Part shown: positions 7,975 through 17,488 of the stretch, one piece after another
Position numbering within the stretch: position 1 is the stretch's first letter
Layout: each line of letters opens with the position of its first letter
Assembly (NCBI RefSeq): GCF_004005475.1
Contig: NZ_RZTZ01000002.1
Coordinates: 496,001-560,000, forward strand
DNA: 64,000 nucleotides
Direction of reading: 5' to 3'
DNA from: Niallia taxi
Lineage (GTDB): Bacteria; Bacillota; Bacilli; Bacillales; Cytobacillaceae
Position numbers and translations under genes: made by a program
The notes under the pieces: model-generated
What the model saw: only the letters and a program-made list of their open reading frames with translations
Database searches by the model: none
What the model was told of the DNA's origin: nothing

Positions 7975-9081
7975 ATGAAGAAAAAATATCGCATATTAAT
8001 CATAAACCCGAAAGCAGATGCAACGGCCATTGCATTATATGAGAATGAAGTACCCATCTTTGAACAATCTATCATACAGGAGGATACAAAAGGTTATTCT
8101 GCTGTCTCGCTTCAAGCACCAGACAGGACCAAGAAAATTCTTGATTTTCTTTTGTCAGAAGGCATTAACCTATCCAAGATTAATGCTGTTGCCGGAAGAG
8201 GCGGGCTGTTAAAGCCGATAAAAGGCGGTACATACATGGTTAACAACGAAATGCTAGAAGACCTGAGAGCTGGTGAACGAGGAGAGCACGCCTCCAATTT
8301 AGGAGGAATTATTGCTGCAGACATTGCTAGTGGATTGAATATCCCGGCATTTATTGTTGACCCTGTTGTCGTTGATGAACTGGATGATGTTGCGAGGATA
8401 TCGGGCTATCCGCTTATTTCAAGAAAAAGTGTATTTCATGCACTGAATCATAAAGCATGCGGAAGAAGAGCTGCCATGGAGCTTGGCAAGCGCTACGAGG
8501 ACTGTCATTTTATTGTGGCGCATCTTGGCGATGGGATTACGATAGGAGCGCATAAGCAAGGCAGGGTCATTGACGTAAATAATGGATTGAATGGAGAAGG
8601 TCCTTTCAGTCCTGAAAGAGCAGGCAGCCTCCCACACGGAGATTTAATCGACCTTTGCTATTCAGGGAAGTACAGCTATAAGGAAATGAAAGAGCAATTG
8701 CTGTACCATGCAGGGATTTCAGGCTATTTAAATAAGAAGAATCTCAGCCAATTAGAGGAAGGCGTGAAGGATGGGAGCGAGCAGGATGAACTCATTTTCC
8801 GTGCGTTAGCGTATCAAGTAGCGAAGGAAATCGGGAGTGCGAGCACGGTCCTGTCAGGCCAAATTGACGCGATTATATTAACAGGGGTAATGGCATACAG
8901 CCATTTACTCGTTGATGAAATTGTGAAAAGAACAAATTGGATTGCAGATGTGTTTACATATCCAGGTGAAAATGACATGCAATCACTTGCGAACGGCTGT
9001 TTACGTGTACTTCGCGGTGAAGAGCAAGCAAAAGAATATACACATAAAGTTGGAAAACAGGAGAGTGAATTATATGGCTAA
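7975..9081 (+). CDS. buk: Butyrate kinase
   Basis: A 368-aa acetokinase-family enzyme that makes ATP from butyryl phosphate or branched acyl phosphates in the last step of branched-chain oxoacid catabolism. The ASKHA fold is seen in the N-terminal phosphate loop (INPKADATA), in AHLGDGI near residue 180 and in NGLNGEGPFSPERAG. The ATG at 7975 is chosen because AAAGGGAGG lies 10 bases upstream; a TTG at 7966 would be too close. It lies 29 bp after the regulator and its end overlaps lpdV by 8 bp, so it is cotranscribed. The phosphotransbutyrylase (ptb) that usually supplies its substrate is not in this operon. Confidence 0.95.
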   Translation: MKKKYRILIINPKADATAIALYENEVPIFEQSIIQEDTKGYSAVSLQAPDRTKKILDFLLSEGINLSKINAVAGRGGLLKPIKGGTYMVNNEMLEDLRAGERGEHASNLGGIIAADIASGLNIPAFIVDPVVVDELDDVARISGYPLISRKSVFHALNHKACGRRAAMELGKRYEDCHFIVAHLGDGITIGAHKQGRVIDVNNGLNGEGPFSPERAGSLPHGDLIDLCYSGKYSYKEMKEQLLYHAGISGYLNKKNLSQLEEGVKDGSEQDELIFRALAYQVAKEIGSASTVLSGQIDAIILTGVMAYSHLLVDEIVKRTNWIADVFTYPGENDMQSLANGCLRVLRGEEQAKEYTHKVGKQESELYG

Positions 9082-10495
9082 TGAATATGATTTAGTTATT
9101 TTAGGCGGAGGTACTGGCGGCTATGTTGCCGCAATCCGCGCCTCCCAATTAGGTCTTAAAACAGCCATTGTGGAAAAAAGCAAGCTTGGCGGAACATGCC
9201 TGCATAATGGCTGTATTCCAAGCAAAGCATTATTGCGAAGTGCAGAAGTTTATGCCACTGCAAAAAAGGCGGAGGACTTTGGCGTACTTACGAGCGATGT
9301 GAGTCTTGACTTCGGAAAAGTTCAAGCGAGAAAGGCTGGGATTGTCCAAAAGCTTCATAGTGGTGTGCAATATTTAATGAAAAAAGGCAAAATAGACGTT
9401 TATGAAGGAAATGGAAGAATCCTCGGTCCATCGATCTTCTCACCAATACCAGGAACCATCTCGGTGGAGATGAATAATGGAGAAGAAAATGAAATGCTGC
9501 TTCCAAAAAACGTTATAGTTTCCACGGGCTCAAGACCAAATACACTGCCAGGACTAGACGTTGATGGAAAGTATGTTCTTAGTTCTGAGGAAGCATTGAA
9601 AATGGAGGAGCTTCCTAAATCCATTCTAATTGTTGGCGGCGGTGTTATTGGAGTGGAATGGGCTTCCATGCTTGCTGATTTTGATGTCGATGTTACGGTG
9701 ATTGAATATAGTAACACCATTGTTCCTACCGAAGATAAAGAAATCAGCTTAGAGCTGAAAAAACAGCTGGAAAAGAAGGGTGTTAAGGTCGTTACAGGTG
9801 CTAAAGTACTGTCTGAGACATTAGAGAAAAAAGAGCAAGTTTCCATCCAAGCCGAAATCAAGGGCGAAAAGGTATTTTTTGCTGCTGAAAAGCTGCTTGT
9901 GTCGGTTGGCAGAATTGGTAATGTAGAAGGCATTGGGTTAGAGAATACAGATATTATTGTGAACAATAATAAAATAGAAGTTAATGACCATTTCCAGACA
10001 AAAGAATCTCATATTTACGCGATTGGTGATGTAATCGGTGGTCTGCAGCTTGCCCATGTTGCTTCCCACGAAGGATTAAAGGCTGTCGAGCATATTGCAG
10101 GATTGACACCAGAGCGTCTCGATTACCAAAAAATCGCTAAATGTATTTATACACATCCGGAGGTAGCAAGCATTGGCTATTCTGAGGAAGAGGCTATTGC
10201 TAAGGGCTTTGCTATTAAAAAAGGAAAGTTTTCCTTCCAAGCAATCGGTAAGGCATTAGTGCATGGCGAACAAGAAGGCTTTGTCAAAATAATCGCAGAC
10301 CGCAAAACAGATGACATATTGGGTGTTCATATTATTGGTCCACATGCTACAGATATGATTTCAGAAGCGGCACTTGCGATGGTGCTTGATGCGGCTCCGT
10401 GGGAAATTGGAGCAACCATACATCCTCACCCGACATTGTCAGAAGCAATCGGAGAGGCTGCACTAGCAGTCGATGGAAAGGAGATACACGGATGA
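9074..10495 (+). CDS. lpdV: Dihydrolipoyl dehydrogenase, E3 of branched-chain oxoacid dehydrogenase
   Basis: A 473-aa flavoprotein that reoxidises dihydrolipoamide on the E2 subunit with NAD. It has the FAD-binding GGGTGGYVAA (11-20), the redox disulfide GGTCLHNGCIPSK (C42 and C47), the NAD-binding GGGVIGVEWAS and the C-terminal dimer motif HPHPTLSEA that carries the active-site histidine. The start is set at 9074, where GGAGAG precedes the ATG; the long upstream extension in the same frame lies inside buk. Its position between buk and bkdAA makes it the dedicated E3 rather than the pyruvate dehydrogenase E3. Confidence 0.95.
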   Translation: MANEYDLVILGGGTGGYVAAIRASQLGLKTAIVEKSKLGGTCLHNGCIPSKALLRSAEVYATAKKAEDFGVLTSDVSLDFGKVQARKAGIVQKLHSGVQYLMKKGKIDVYEGNGRILGPSIFSPIPGTISVEMNNGEENEMLLPKNVIVSTGSRPNTLPGLDVDGKYVLSSEEALKMEELPKSILIVGGGVIGVEWASMLADFDVDVTVIEYSNTIVPTEDKEISLELKKQLEKKGVKVVTGAKVLSETLEKKEQVSIQAEIKGEKVFFAAEKLLVSVGRIGNVEGIGLENTDIIVNNNKIEVNDHFQTKESHIYAIGDVIGGLQLAHVASHEGLKAVEHIAGLTPERLDYQKIAKCIYTHPEVASIGYSEEEAIAKGFAIKKGKFSFQAIGKALVHGEQEGFVKIIADRKTDDILGVHIIGPHATDMISEAALAMVLDAAPWEIGATIHPHPTLSEAIGEAALAVDGKEIHG

Positions 10496-10548
10496 TGCAA
10501 ATAGTAGGAGATAATAAAGTAAGACAAGGAAATGTAGGAGGTATTAAA

Positions 10549-11541
10549 ATGGTAGAAAAACGCCATTTACAGGCAGGTTTAACGGATGAGCAAGTACTTG
10601 AAATGTATAGATATATGCTGCTGGCACGCCGCATTGATGAAAGGATGTGGCTGTTAAATCGTTCAGGTAAAATTCCTTTTGTTGTTTCATGCCAAGGGCA
10701 AGAAGCAGCTCAAGTAGGTACAGCATTTGCTTTTGATAGAGCGAAAGATTATTCGTTGCCGTATTATCGTGATTTAGGAGTTGTGCTTGCATTCGGACAA
10801 ACACCTAAGGAAATTATGCTACAAGGGTTTGCGAAGGCAGAGGACCCGAACTCAGGCGGCAGACAAATGCCAGGACATTTCGGACAAAAGAAAAACCGGA
10901 TCGTGACTGGCTCTTCACCTGTAACAACACAGGTTCCGCATGCTGTTGGAATTGCGTTGGCAGGAAAAATCGAGAAAAAAGACTTTGTTACATATGTGAG
11001 CTTTGGAGAAGGATCTTCCAATCAAGGTGATTTCCATGAAGGAGCCAACTTTGCTGGAGTGCATAAACTCCCAGTCATTTTCGTTTGCGAAAATAATAAA
11101 TATGCTATTTCTGTTCCAATCGAAAAGCAATTGGCTTGTGAAAATGTTTCTGACAGAGCAATCGGCTACGGCATGCCTGGTTATACAGTCGATGGTAACG
11201 ATCCGATTGAAGTATACCGTGTCACAAAAGAAGCTGTTGACAGAGCAAGAAGAGGCGAAGGACCAACTTTGATTGAGACAGTATCATACCGCTTAACGCC
11301 TCACTCTTCTGATGATGATGATAGAGCATACAGAGGTCGTGAAGAAGTGGCAGAAGCAAAAGCGAAGGACCCTGTGATTACATTCAAGCAATATTTATTA
11401 GATACAGGCGTTCTGACAGAAGATATGGATAAAGAGCTTAATGCTGACATGATGCAAATTATTGATGATGCAACAGAATATGCAGAAAAAGCTCCATATG
11501 CAAAACCTGAAGATGCGATGAATTATGTGTACGGGAATTAA
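10549..11541 (+). CDS. bkdAA: Branched-chain 2-oxoacid dehydrogenase E1 alpha
   Basis: A 330-aa thiamine diphosphate enzyme subunit that decarboxylates 2-oxoisovalerate and related acids. The TPP motif is seen as GEGSSNQGDFHEGANFA with the closing NN in ENNKYAIS. The regulated loop YRLTPHSSDDDD, phosphorylated in eukaryotic E1, is also present. The start at 10549 is preferred because it gives the same length as B. subtilis BkdAA and has TAGGAGG upstream. A second candidate ATG at 10492 overlaps the lpdV stop and has AAAGGAG upstream; it would add 19 unconserved residues. It pairs with BkdAB as an alpha2-beta2 E1. Confidence 0.94.
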   Translation: MVEKRHLQAGLTDEQVLEMYRYMLLARRIDERMWLLNRSGKIPFVVSCQGQEAAQVGTAFAFDRAKDYSLPYYRDLGVVLAFGQTPKEIMLQGFAKAEDPNSGGRQMPGHFGQKKNRIVTGSSPVTTQVPHAVGIALAGKIEKKDFVTYVSFGEGSSNQGDFHEGANFAGVHKLPVIFVCENNKYAISVPIEKQLACENVSDRAIGYGMPGYTVDGNDPIEVYRVTKEAVDRARRGEGPTLIETVSYRLTPHSSDDDDRAYRGREEVAEAKAKDPVITFKQYLLDTGVLTEDMDKELNADMMQIIDDATEYAEKAPYAKPEDAMNYVYGN

Positions 11542-11555
11542 GGGGGAAAGAAATA

Positions 11556-12539
11556 ATGGCAGTTATTTCATATATTGATGCAGTTACTATGGCCATCAGA
11601 GAAGAGATGGAAAGAGACGATAAGGTATTTATATTAGGTGAGGATGTTGGCGTTAAAGGCGGCGTATTTAAGGCAACAACCGGATTATATGAGCAGTTTG
11701 GTGAAGCAAGAGTCATTGATGCACCACTGGCAGAGTCTGCGATTGCAGGTGTTGGAATTGGTGCGGCAATGTATGGAATGAAGCCGATTGCTGAAATGCA
11801 GTTTGCTGATTTCATTATGCCTGCAGTTAACCAAATAGTCTCAGAGGCGGCAAAAATCCGCTATCGCTCGAACAATGACTGGACTTGTCCTATCGTTATT
11901 CGTGCACCATACGGCGGAGGTATCCATGGAGCTCTTTATCATTCTCAATCAGTGGAAGCGATGTTTGCGAACACGCCTGGTTTGAAAATTGTTATGCCTT
12001 CTACACCTTATGATGTAAAGGGACTATTAAAAGCAGCTGTCCGCGACCCAGATCCTGTATTGTTCTTTGAGCATAAACGTGCCTATCGTTTGATTAAAGG
12101 CGAAGTGCCGGAAGACGATTATGTGCTGCCGATCGGTAAGGCAGATGTGAAGCGCGAAGGCGAGGATATCACTGTCATTACATACGGATTATGTGTGCAT
12201 TTTGCATTACAGGCAGCAGAAAAGCTTGCTGAAGACGGGATTTCTGCACATGTATTGGATTTACGCACTGTTTATCCGCTTGACCAAGAAGCAATTATTG
12301 AGGCTGCTTCCAAAACAGGAAAGGTACTTCTAATTACTGAGGACAACAAAGAAGGAAGTATCATTAGTGAAGTTGCAGCGATTATTGCTGAAAATTGCCT
12401 ATTTGACTTAGATGCGCCGATTATGAGGCTTGCAGGTCCAGATGTCCCAGCAATGCCTTATGCGCCAACAATGGAAAAACACTTCATTATCAGCCCAGAA
12501 AAAGTCGAAAATGCAATGCGTAAGCTGGCAGAATTTTAA
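11556..12539 (+). CDS. bkdAB: Branched-chain 2-oxoacid dehydrogenase E1 beta
   Basis: A 327-aa subunit that completes the E1 heterotetramer and helps bind thiamine diphosphate and the lipoyl substrate. The Transket_pyr domain begins at residue 1 with the glutamate in GEDVG near residue 29, and the C-terminal transketolase fold includes VLDLRTVYPLD and TEDN. The length is identical to B. subtilis BkdAB. It follows bkdAA by 14 bp with AGGGGGAAAG as ribosome binding site, so the two subunits are made together. Confidence 0.95.
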   Translation: MAVISYIDAVTMAIREEMERDDKVFILGEDVGVKGGVFKATTGLYEQFGEARVIDAPLAESAIAGVGIGAAMYGMKPIAEMQFADFIMPAVNQIVSEAAKIRYRSNNDWTCPIVIRAPYGGGIHGALYHSQSVEAMFANTPGLKIVMPSTPYDVKGLLKAAVRDPDPVLFFEHKRAYRLIKGEVPEDDYVLPIGKADVKREGEDITVITYGLCVHFALQAAEKLAEDGISAHVLDLRTVYPLDQEAIIEAASKTGKVLLITEDNKEGSIISEVAAIIAENCLFDLDAPIMRLAGPDVPAMPYAPTMEKHFIISPEKVENAMRKLAEF

Positions 12540-12564
12540 TCGGCTAAGGATAAGGAGGGATACT

Positions 12565-13848
12565 ATGTCCAGTGAAAAAATAACAATGCCAAAGCTTGGT
12601 GAAAGTGTAACAGAGGGAACAATCAGCAAATGGCTGGTTTCTGTCGGTGACACTGTCAAGAAGTATGAACCATTGGCTGAGGTAATGACAGATAAAGTAA
12701 ATGCAGAAATACCATCATCCTTTACTGGTAGTGTAAAGGAGCTGATTGCAGGTGAAGGAGACACACTGCAGGTTGGTGAAGTCATCTGTATCCTTGATGT
12801 CGAAGGAGAAGAGGAAGTTACAGTAGTAACTGCAAGCAAGCAAAACGCTGAGAGAAGCAGCAAGGAGGAGAATTCTGTTTCTAATAAAGCCAGATATTCT
12901 CCAGCTGTGCTTCGTCTGTCACAAGAGGCGGGTCTTGACCTGAGCCAGATAAAAGGCACGGGAATGGGTGGAAGAATTACAAGGAAGGACGTCCAAGCTG
13001 CTATTAGCGGAGGACAGAAGCCACAGCAGGATTTACAAGTTCCTACAATAACAGCACCAGTCGTGAAAAAGGAACCGCAAACAGAGCCTGTCGTAACTCA
13101 AGCGCCTACCCAGCAAATGGAGCCAGTCGTGCAAATACAGGCCTCTCCTGGTGATGTGGAGATTCCGGTGACTGGTATCCGCAAGGCTATTGCGGCTAAT
13201 ATGAAAAAGAGCAAGCATGATATACCGCATGCATGGACAATGATTGAAGTGGATGCAACGAAGCTAGTGAATTACCGCAATGAAGTGAAGGATTCCTTCA
13301 AAAAGGACGAAGGCTATAATCTTACCTATTTTGCGTTCTTCGTTAAGGCAGTTGCCCAAACATTGAAGGAATTCCCGGAAATCAACTCAACATGGGCTGG
13401 CGATAAAATTATCCGCAAAAAGGATATTAATATCTCCATCGCTGTTGCAACAGAAGATGCTTTATACGTGCCAGTGATTAAAAATGCAGATGAAAAGTCG
13501 GTAAAAGGAATTGCCAGAGAGATTACAGAGCTTGCCGCTAAAGCAAGAAAAGGTACATTGCAGCTTCACGAAATGGAAGGCGGCACCTTTACTGTCAATA
13601 ATACTGGCTCATTCGGCTCTGTTCAGTCAATGGGGATTATCAATCATCCGCAAGCAGCCATTTTACAAGTAGAATCCATTGTCAAAAGACCTGTTATCAA
13701 GGACGGCATGATTGCGATTAGTGATATGGTAAATCTATGCATGTCACTTGACCACCGCGTACTTGACGGGTTGGTGTGCGGAAGATTTATGCAGCGCCTG
13801 AAGGAAAGAATTGAAAACACAACAAAAGAATCAACGCCAATCTATTAA
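12565..13848 (+). CDS. bkdB: Branched-chain 2-oxoacid dehydrogenase E2 (lipoamide acyltransferase)
   Basis: A 427-aa E2 core that takes the acyl group from E1 and gives it to CoA. Domains in order: one lipoyl domain (about 1-78, modified lysine in MTDKVNAE), an Ala/Glu-rich linker, the subunit-binding domain (about 108-145, RYSPAVLRLSQEAGLDL), a second Pro/Gln/Val-rich linker, and the catalytic domain with HRVLDG near residue 397 supplying the active-site histidine. The ATG at 12565 follows AAGGAGGG. It is the last clear enzyme gene of the operon. No terminator with a T run follows; an AT-rich inverted repeat (13858-13865 with 13894-13901) lies before brxB. Confidence 0.95.
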   Translation: MSSEKITMPKLGESVTEGTISKWLVSVGDTVKKYEPLAEVMTDKVNAEIPSSFTGSVKELIAGEGDTLQVGEVICILDVEGEEEVTVVTASKQNAERSSKEENSVSNKARYSPAVLRLSQEAGLDLSQIKGTGMGGRITRKDVQAAISGGQKPQQDLQVPTITAPVVKKEPQTEPVVTQAPTQQMEPVVQIQASPGDVEIPVTGIRKAIAANMKKSKHDIPHAWTMIEVDATKLVNYRNEVKDSFKKDEGYNLTYFAFFVKAVAQTLKEFPEINSTWAGDKIIRKKDINISIAVATEDALYVPVIKNADEKSVKGIAREITELAAKARKGTLQLHEMEGGTFTVNNTGSFGSVQSMGIINHPQAAILQVESIVKRPVIKDGMIAISDMVNLCMSLDHRVLDGLVCGRFMQRLKERIENTTKESTPIY

Positions 13849-13958
13849 TGGGATGTAATCTTATTAATTGAAAGTTACATGTCAATTGATAATAATAAGA
13901 TATGATGAGTGATTTGGACAATTATGTTCTAAACAAATATATCAGAGGGGGCAAAATA

Positions 13959-14396
13959 ATGAATATCGATTTCAATTTATTCATGAACGATGTTGTTCGC
14001 CAAGCACGCCAAGACATGGAAGAAGCAGGTTATACAGAGCTAACTACACCTGAATCAGTGGATGAGGCATTCGCTAAAAAAGGAACAACATTAGTGTTGG
14101 TCAATTCTGTTTGCGGATGTGCAGGAGGCATTGCCCGTCCAGCTGCAGGATATTCGTTGCATTATAAAAAGAAACCAGATCATTTAGTGACAGTATTCGC
14201 AGGTCAGGATAAGGAAGCAACAGAAAAAGCAAGATCCTACTTCACAGGATATCCGCCATCCTCGCCATCCTTCGCCTTATTAAAGGATGGGCAAATCGTA
14301 AAAATGGTAGAGCGCCATGAAATCGAAGGACATGATCCAATGGAAGTAGTTGGCAAGCTGCAGCATGCATTTGAAGAATATTGTGACGAAGTATAA
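13959..14396 (+). CDS. brxB: Bacilliredoxin (BrxA/BrxB family)
   Basis: A 145-aa thioredoxin-fold protein of the YphP/YqiW family that removes bacillithiol from oxidised protein cysteines. The redox motif is CGC (C52-G-C54) in SVCGCAGG, and the cis-proline region PSSPSFALL is kept. The ATG at 13959 has AGAGGGGGC upstream and gives the usual family length. In B. subtilis yqiW (brxB) also lies in this neighbourhood, which favours BrxB over BrxA. It has its own strong terminator at 14421. Confidence 0.92.
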   Translation: MNIDFNLFMNDVVRQARQDMEEAGYTELTTPESVDEAFAKKGTTLVLVNSVCGCAGGIARPAAGYSLHYKKKPDHLVTVFAGQDKEATEKARSYFTGYPPSSPSFALLKDGQIVKMVERHEIEGHDPMEVVGKLQHAFEEYCDEV

Positions 14397-14420
14397 GTTC
14401 GGGAACAATAGGACAAAAAA

Positions 14421-14447
14421 AGCAGAGGAGAAATCCTCTGTTTTTTT
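14421..14447 (+). terminator. Terminator of brxB
   Basis: Perfect stem CAGAGGA / TCCTCTG with a GAAA loop, followed by seven T. Confidence 0.9.
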
Positions 14448-14526
14448 CTTTGGAAACTTTTTCAGAAAAATAGTTCTATTCTATCTATCAGAAATTTATT
14501 TTTTTAATGAATTTGTATAAAGTGTA

Positions 14527-14572
14527 TTGAATAATTATAAGTTTGTGTTAAAATTCATATAGTTGTATGAAT
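14527..14572 (+). promoter_or_regulatory. Operator-like repeats upstream of artP
   Basis: TTGAATAATTATAAG (14527-14541) resembles one arm of an arginine (AhrC/ArgR) box. It is followed by a perfect 7-6-7 inverted repeat, ATTCATA to TATGAAT, at 14553-14572. Regulation by AhrC would fit an arginine transporter, but the boxes are not exact, so this is only a candidate. Confidence 0.35.
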
Positions 14573-14640
14573 ATAAATCTCATGAGAACAGAAAATCATC
14601 GCGAAAAATACATCATTATGATTATAGGGGGAAAACTTTA

Positions 14641-15402
14641 ATGAAGAAACTAATGGCACTTATGCTTTTAATGATAGCAATTCTAGCAGGTTGTGGTACT
14701 AGCTCAGACAGTGAGGGATCTGACAAGAAAGAGCTTATTATGGGAACATCTGCAGACTATCCTCCGTTTGAATACATCGATTCAGCGAAAAGTGAGGAAA
14801 TCATCGGATTTGATATTGATTTAGCAAATGCACTTGGTGAAAAACTAGGCTATACAATTAAAGTGAAAGATTTTGATTTCAGCGGCTTGATTCCGGCAAT
14901 CCAAGCAGGTCAAGTAGACTTGGTAATGTCAGGAATGTCACCAACTCCTGAAAGAAAAGAAAATGTTGATTTCAGTGATATTTACTATACGGCACAAGAT
15001 TTAGTAATCACGAAAAAAGACAGCAATATTAACAGTGTAGAAGATTTAAAAGGTAAAACAATCGGCGTACAGCTTGCATCGATCCAAGAAGATGCTGCGA
15101 AAGAAATCGCAAAAAACGTGGATGTGAAAGTGGAAAACCGCGACCGTATCCCACAATTGGTTGAAGAAATTAAAGCTGGCAGATTCGATGCTGCAATCAT
15201 TGAAGATGTGGTAGCACAAGGATACTTGAAAAAGGATGATTCTTTAAGCTCATTCACTGCTACAGAGGCAAATGATGATGCAGGTTCTGCAATCGCGTTC
15301 CCGAAAGACAGCTCAATGACAAAAGAGTTCAATACTGAATTGAATAAAATGAAAGAAAACGGCGAATTAGATAAGTTAATTGTTAAATGGTTTGGTAACT
15401 AA
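14641..15402 (+). CDS. artP: Amino-acid ABC transporter substrate-binding lipoprotein
   Basis: A 253-aa extracellular solute-binding protein of family 3 (SBP_bac_3). The lipoprotein signal is plain: MKK, a hydrophobic stretch, then the lipobox LAGC with C18 as the lipidated residue. The mature domain starts GTSADYPPFEYID and holds GFDIDLANALG and the DFSGLIPAIQAGQVDLVMSGM segment typical of polar amino-acid binders. Position and order match B. subtilis artPQR, so arginine is the likely ligand, but specificity is not shown by sequence. GGGG lies about 12 bases before the ATG. A strong hairpin after this gene probably keeps the binding protein more abundant than the permease. Confidence 0.9.
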   Translation: MKKLMALMLLMIAILAGCGTSSDSEGSDKKELIMGTSADYPPFEYIDSAKSEEIIGFDIDLANALGEKLGYTIKVKDFDFSGLIPAIQAGQVDLVMSGMSPTPERKENVDFSDIYYTAQDLVITKKDSNINSVEDLKGKTIGVQLASIQEDAAKEIAKNVDVKVENRDRIPQLVEEIKAGRFDAAIIEDVVAQGYLKKDDSLSSFTATEANDDAGSAIAFPKDSSMTKEFNTELNKMKENGELDKLIVKWFGN

Positions 15403-15421
15403 TATAAATAAATAGCTTAAA

Positions 15422-15467
15422 TAAGAAAAACGTTTAAAGAGGCACTCTTTAACGTTTTCTTATTTTT
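15422..15467 (+). terminator. Attenuating hairpin between artP and artQ
   Basis: Long stem with one small bulge (15422-15441 with 15445-15462, 3-nt loop) followed by TATTTTTT. It lies inside the transporter operon, so it probably gives partial termination. Confidence 0.8.
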
Positions 15468-15487
15468 TGAAAGGATTGAGTCATAGA

Positions 15488-16147
15488 ATGGAATTGGATT
15501 TTCAACAGTTTATTCCATCCCTTCCTTTTCTATTAAAAGGAATTACTGTTACATTAAAAATTGTGTTTGTTGCCGGGATTTTGGGCTTTGTATTAGGGAT
15601 TGTTCTATCTATTTTAAAAATAAGCAAATTTCCAGTATTAAGCTGGATTGCTGATGCGTATACATCTATTTTCAGAGGAACACCGTTAGTTCTTCAATTA
15701 ATGATTATTTATTACGGTACACCGCAAATTACTGGTGTGCAAATTGAACCGGCAGCTGCTGCCATTCTGTCATTTGGATTAAACTCCGCAGCATATATTT
15801 CTGAAATTATCCGTGCAGGTATTCTTGCTGTTGATAAAGGTCAGAAAGAAGCGGCACTTGCTCTTGGAGTTAACAACAGACAAGCTATGTTTGATTTAAT
15901 CCTTCCACAAGCACTGAAAAACATCTTTCCAGCACTTATAAACGAAGCAGTATCTCTGACAAAAGAATCAGCGATTGTTACTGTTATTGGTGTTACGGAT
16001 ATTATGAGACGAGCTTATATAATGGGTGGAGACAAATTTTCCTACTTCGAACCATTATTGTTGGCAGGGGTAATTTATTATGTAATGGTAATGGTGCTGA
16101 CATTGCTTGCGAAGGTTCTTGAAAGGAGAATGAGAAGAAGTGATTAA
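15488..16147 (+). CDS. artQ: Amino-acid ABC transporter permease
   Basis: A 219-aa inner-membrane permease of the HisM/GlnP type with about five transmembrane segments. The family coupling loop is [25 protein letters not shown]-like near residues 125-148 and contacts the ATPase. [10 protein letters not shown] near residue 62 is another signature. The ATG at 15488 gives the same length as B. subtilis ArtQ; the ribosome site AAAGGA is 12 bases away, so a TTG at 15476 cannot be fully excluded. It overlaps artR by 8 bp. Confidence 0.92.
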   Translation: MELDFQQFIPSLPFLLKGITVTLKIVFVAGILGFVLGIVLSILKISKFPVLSWIADAYTSIFRGTPLVLQLMIIYYGTPQITGVQIEPAAAAILSFGLNSAAYISEIIRAGILAVDKGQKEAALALGVNNRQAMFDLILPQALKNIFPALINEAVSLTKESAIVTVIGVTDIMRRAYIMGGDKFSYFEPLLLAGVIYYVMVMVLTLLAKVLERRMRRSD

Positions 16148-16862
16148 TGTTCAACAATTGCATAAATCATTCGGTTCCTTACATGTCTTAAAAGGAATCT
16201 CAACAGAAATAAAAAAAGGCGAGGTTGTGACAATTATTGGACCATCTGGTTCTGGTAAATCCACTTTCCTGCGCTGCTTGAATTTATTAGAGGTGCCTAC
16301 TGAGGGTAAAATTTTCATTGATAATGTGGAAGTTACTGCTAAGAAGGCTAACATTAAAAAAATGAGAGAAAATGTCGGTATGGTGTTTCAGCATTTTCAT
16401 CTTTTCCCACATAAGACTGTTTTGCAAAACGTTACGTATGCACCAATTAAGGTAAAAGGCATCAGCAAATCAGATGCTGAAAAGCTTGGGATGGAATTGC
16501 TTACAAAAGTTGGCCTTGCTGAAAAAGCCAATGAATATCCTAGTCGTCTTTCAGGCGGGCAAAAACAAAGGGTAGCTATTGCCAGAGCACTTGCAATGAA
16601 CCCTGAGGTGATTTTGTTCGATGAACCAACTTCAGCACTTGACCCTGAAATGGTTAAAGAAGTTCTGGAAGTAATGAAGTCTCTTGCGAATACAGGTATT
16701 ACAATGTTGATTGTGACACATGAAATGGGCTTTGCAAGAGAGGCTGCAAGCAGAGTGCTGTTCCTTGACGAAGGATCAGTTGTTGAAGATGCACCACCTG
16801 CTGAGTTTTTCTCCAATCCAAAAAGCGCAAGAGCAAAAGAATTTCTGGAAAAAATGCTTTAA
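16140..16862 (+). CDS. artR: Amino-acid ABC transporter ATP-binding protein
   Basis: A 240-aa ATPase that powers the ArtPQ transporter. Walker A GPSGSGKS (about 33-40), the Q-loop [10 protein letters not shown], signature LSGGQKQR (about 137-144) and Walker [14 protein letters not shown] (about 157-169), then the switch histidine in VTHEMGFA. It starts with GTG at 16140, inside the end of artQ, with AAGGAG about 13 bases upstream, which implies translational coupling. The operon ends at the hairpin at 16867. Confidence 0.95.
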   Translation: MINVQQLHKSFGSLHVLKGISTEIKKGEVVTIIGPSGSGKSTFLRCLNLLEVPTEGKIFIDNVEVTAKKANIKKMRENVGMVFQHFHLFPHKTVLQNVTYAPIKVKGISKSDAEKLGMELLTKVGLAEKANEYPSRLSGGQKQRVAIARALAMNPEVILFDEPTSALDPEMVKEVLEVMKSLANTGITMLIVTHEMGFAREAASRVLFLDEGSVVEDAPPAEFFSNPKSARAKEFLEKML

Positions 16863-16866
16863 TCCT

Positions 16867-16897
16867 AAAAGCTGTCTTGATTCAAGACAGCTTTTTT
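16867..16897 (+). terminator. Terminator of the artPQR operon
   Basis: A 14-bp perfect stem (AAAAGCTGTCTTGA / TCAAGACAGCTTTT) followed by T residues. Confidence 0.9.
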
Positions 16898-16965
16898 CCA
16901 TCTTACAAAAACTGGTATAAAAACAAGATGCGGGCACACACTATAAACTAAAAAGGGTGAGTGTC

Positions 16966-17478
16966 ATGCTAAAATTATTGGCATTTATGCTGCTGGGATT
17001 ATCCCCGCTATGGCCTCTTGGAGATAATCCCCTGCCTGGAGATCCATTCCTTATCATCAATAAAAGTACAAACGAATTGACGCTAATTGATGATAATCGG
17101 GTGCAGACCGTTATTAGTGTCGCAACAGGAAAAAGGGAGGAGCTTACCCCAGAAGGCTTGTTCACCGTCACAGTAAAAGCGGAGAATCCTTATTACCGGA
17201 AGAAGAATATTATGGGCGGAGACTCAAAAAATCCACTTGGCACGAGATGGATTGGATTTGATGCGGAAGGAACAGATGGAAGAACATATGGAATTCACGG
17301 GACAAATAATCCTGCTTCCATTGGTCATTATGTGTCAGAAGGCTGCGTGAGAATGCAAAATGAGGTAATTGAATCCATTTATCAAACAGTACCACTTGGA
17401 ACAAAAGTATTAATTACTGATTCGAAACAAGGTTCAGAAGCTCTAGCAATTGAATACGGAGCAATTAATCATGAATGA
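16966..17478 (+). CDS. L,D-transpeptidase, YkuD domain (YqjB-like)
   Basis: A 170-aa exported enzyme that can make 3-3 peptidoglycan cross-links or modify peptide stems. A hydrophobic N-terminus (residues 1-16) acts as signal or anchor. The YkuD domain covers about 28-160 with the active-site block HGTNN to SEGCVRM: H111 and nucleophile C127. The ATG at 16966 is set by GGGTGA upstream; a GTG at 16957 lies within that site. The neighbour order matches B. subtilis yqjB, a YkuD family member. No LysM domain is present, unlike YkuD itself. Confidence 0.88.
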   Translation: MLKLLAFMLLGLSPLWPLGDNPLPGDPFLIINKSTNELTLIDDNRVQTVISVATGKREELTPEGLFTVTVKAENPYYRKKNIMGGDSKNPLGTRWIGFDAEGTDGRTYGIHGTNNPASIGHYVSEGCVRMQNEVIESIYQTVPLGTKVLITDSKQGSEALAIEYGAINHE

Positions 17479-17488
17479 GTTAGATAAT

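Noticed and set aside
9400-9966. Long minus-strand reading frame inside lpdV
   Set aside because: It is Ser/Thr-rich shadow coding opposite a clear flavoprotein gene and has no ribosome site.
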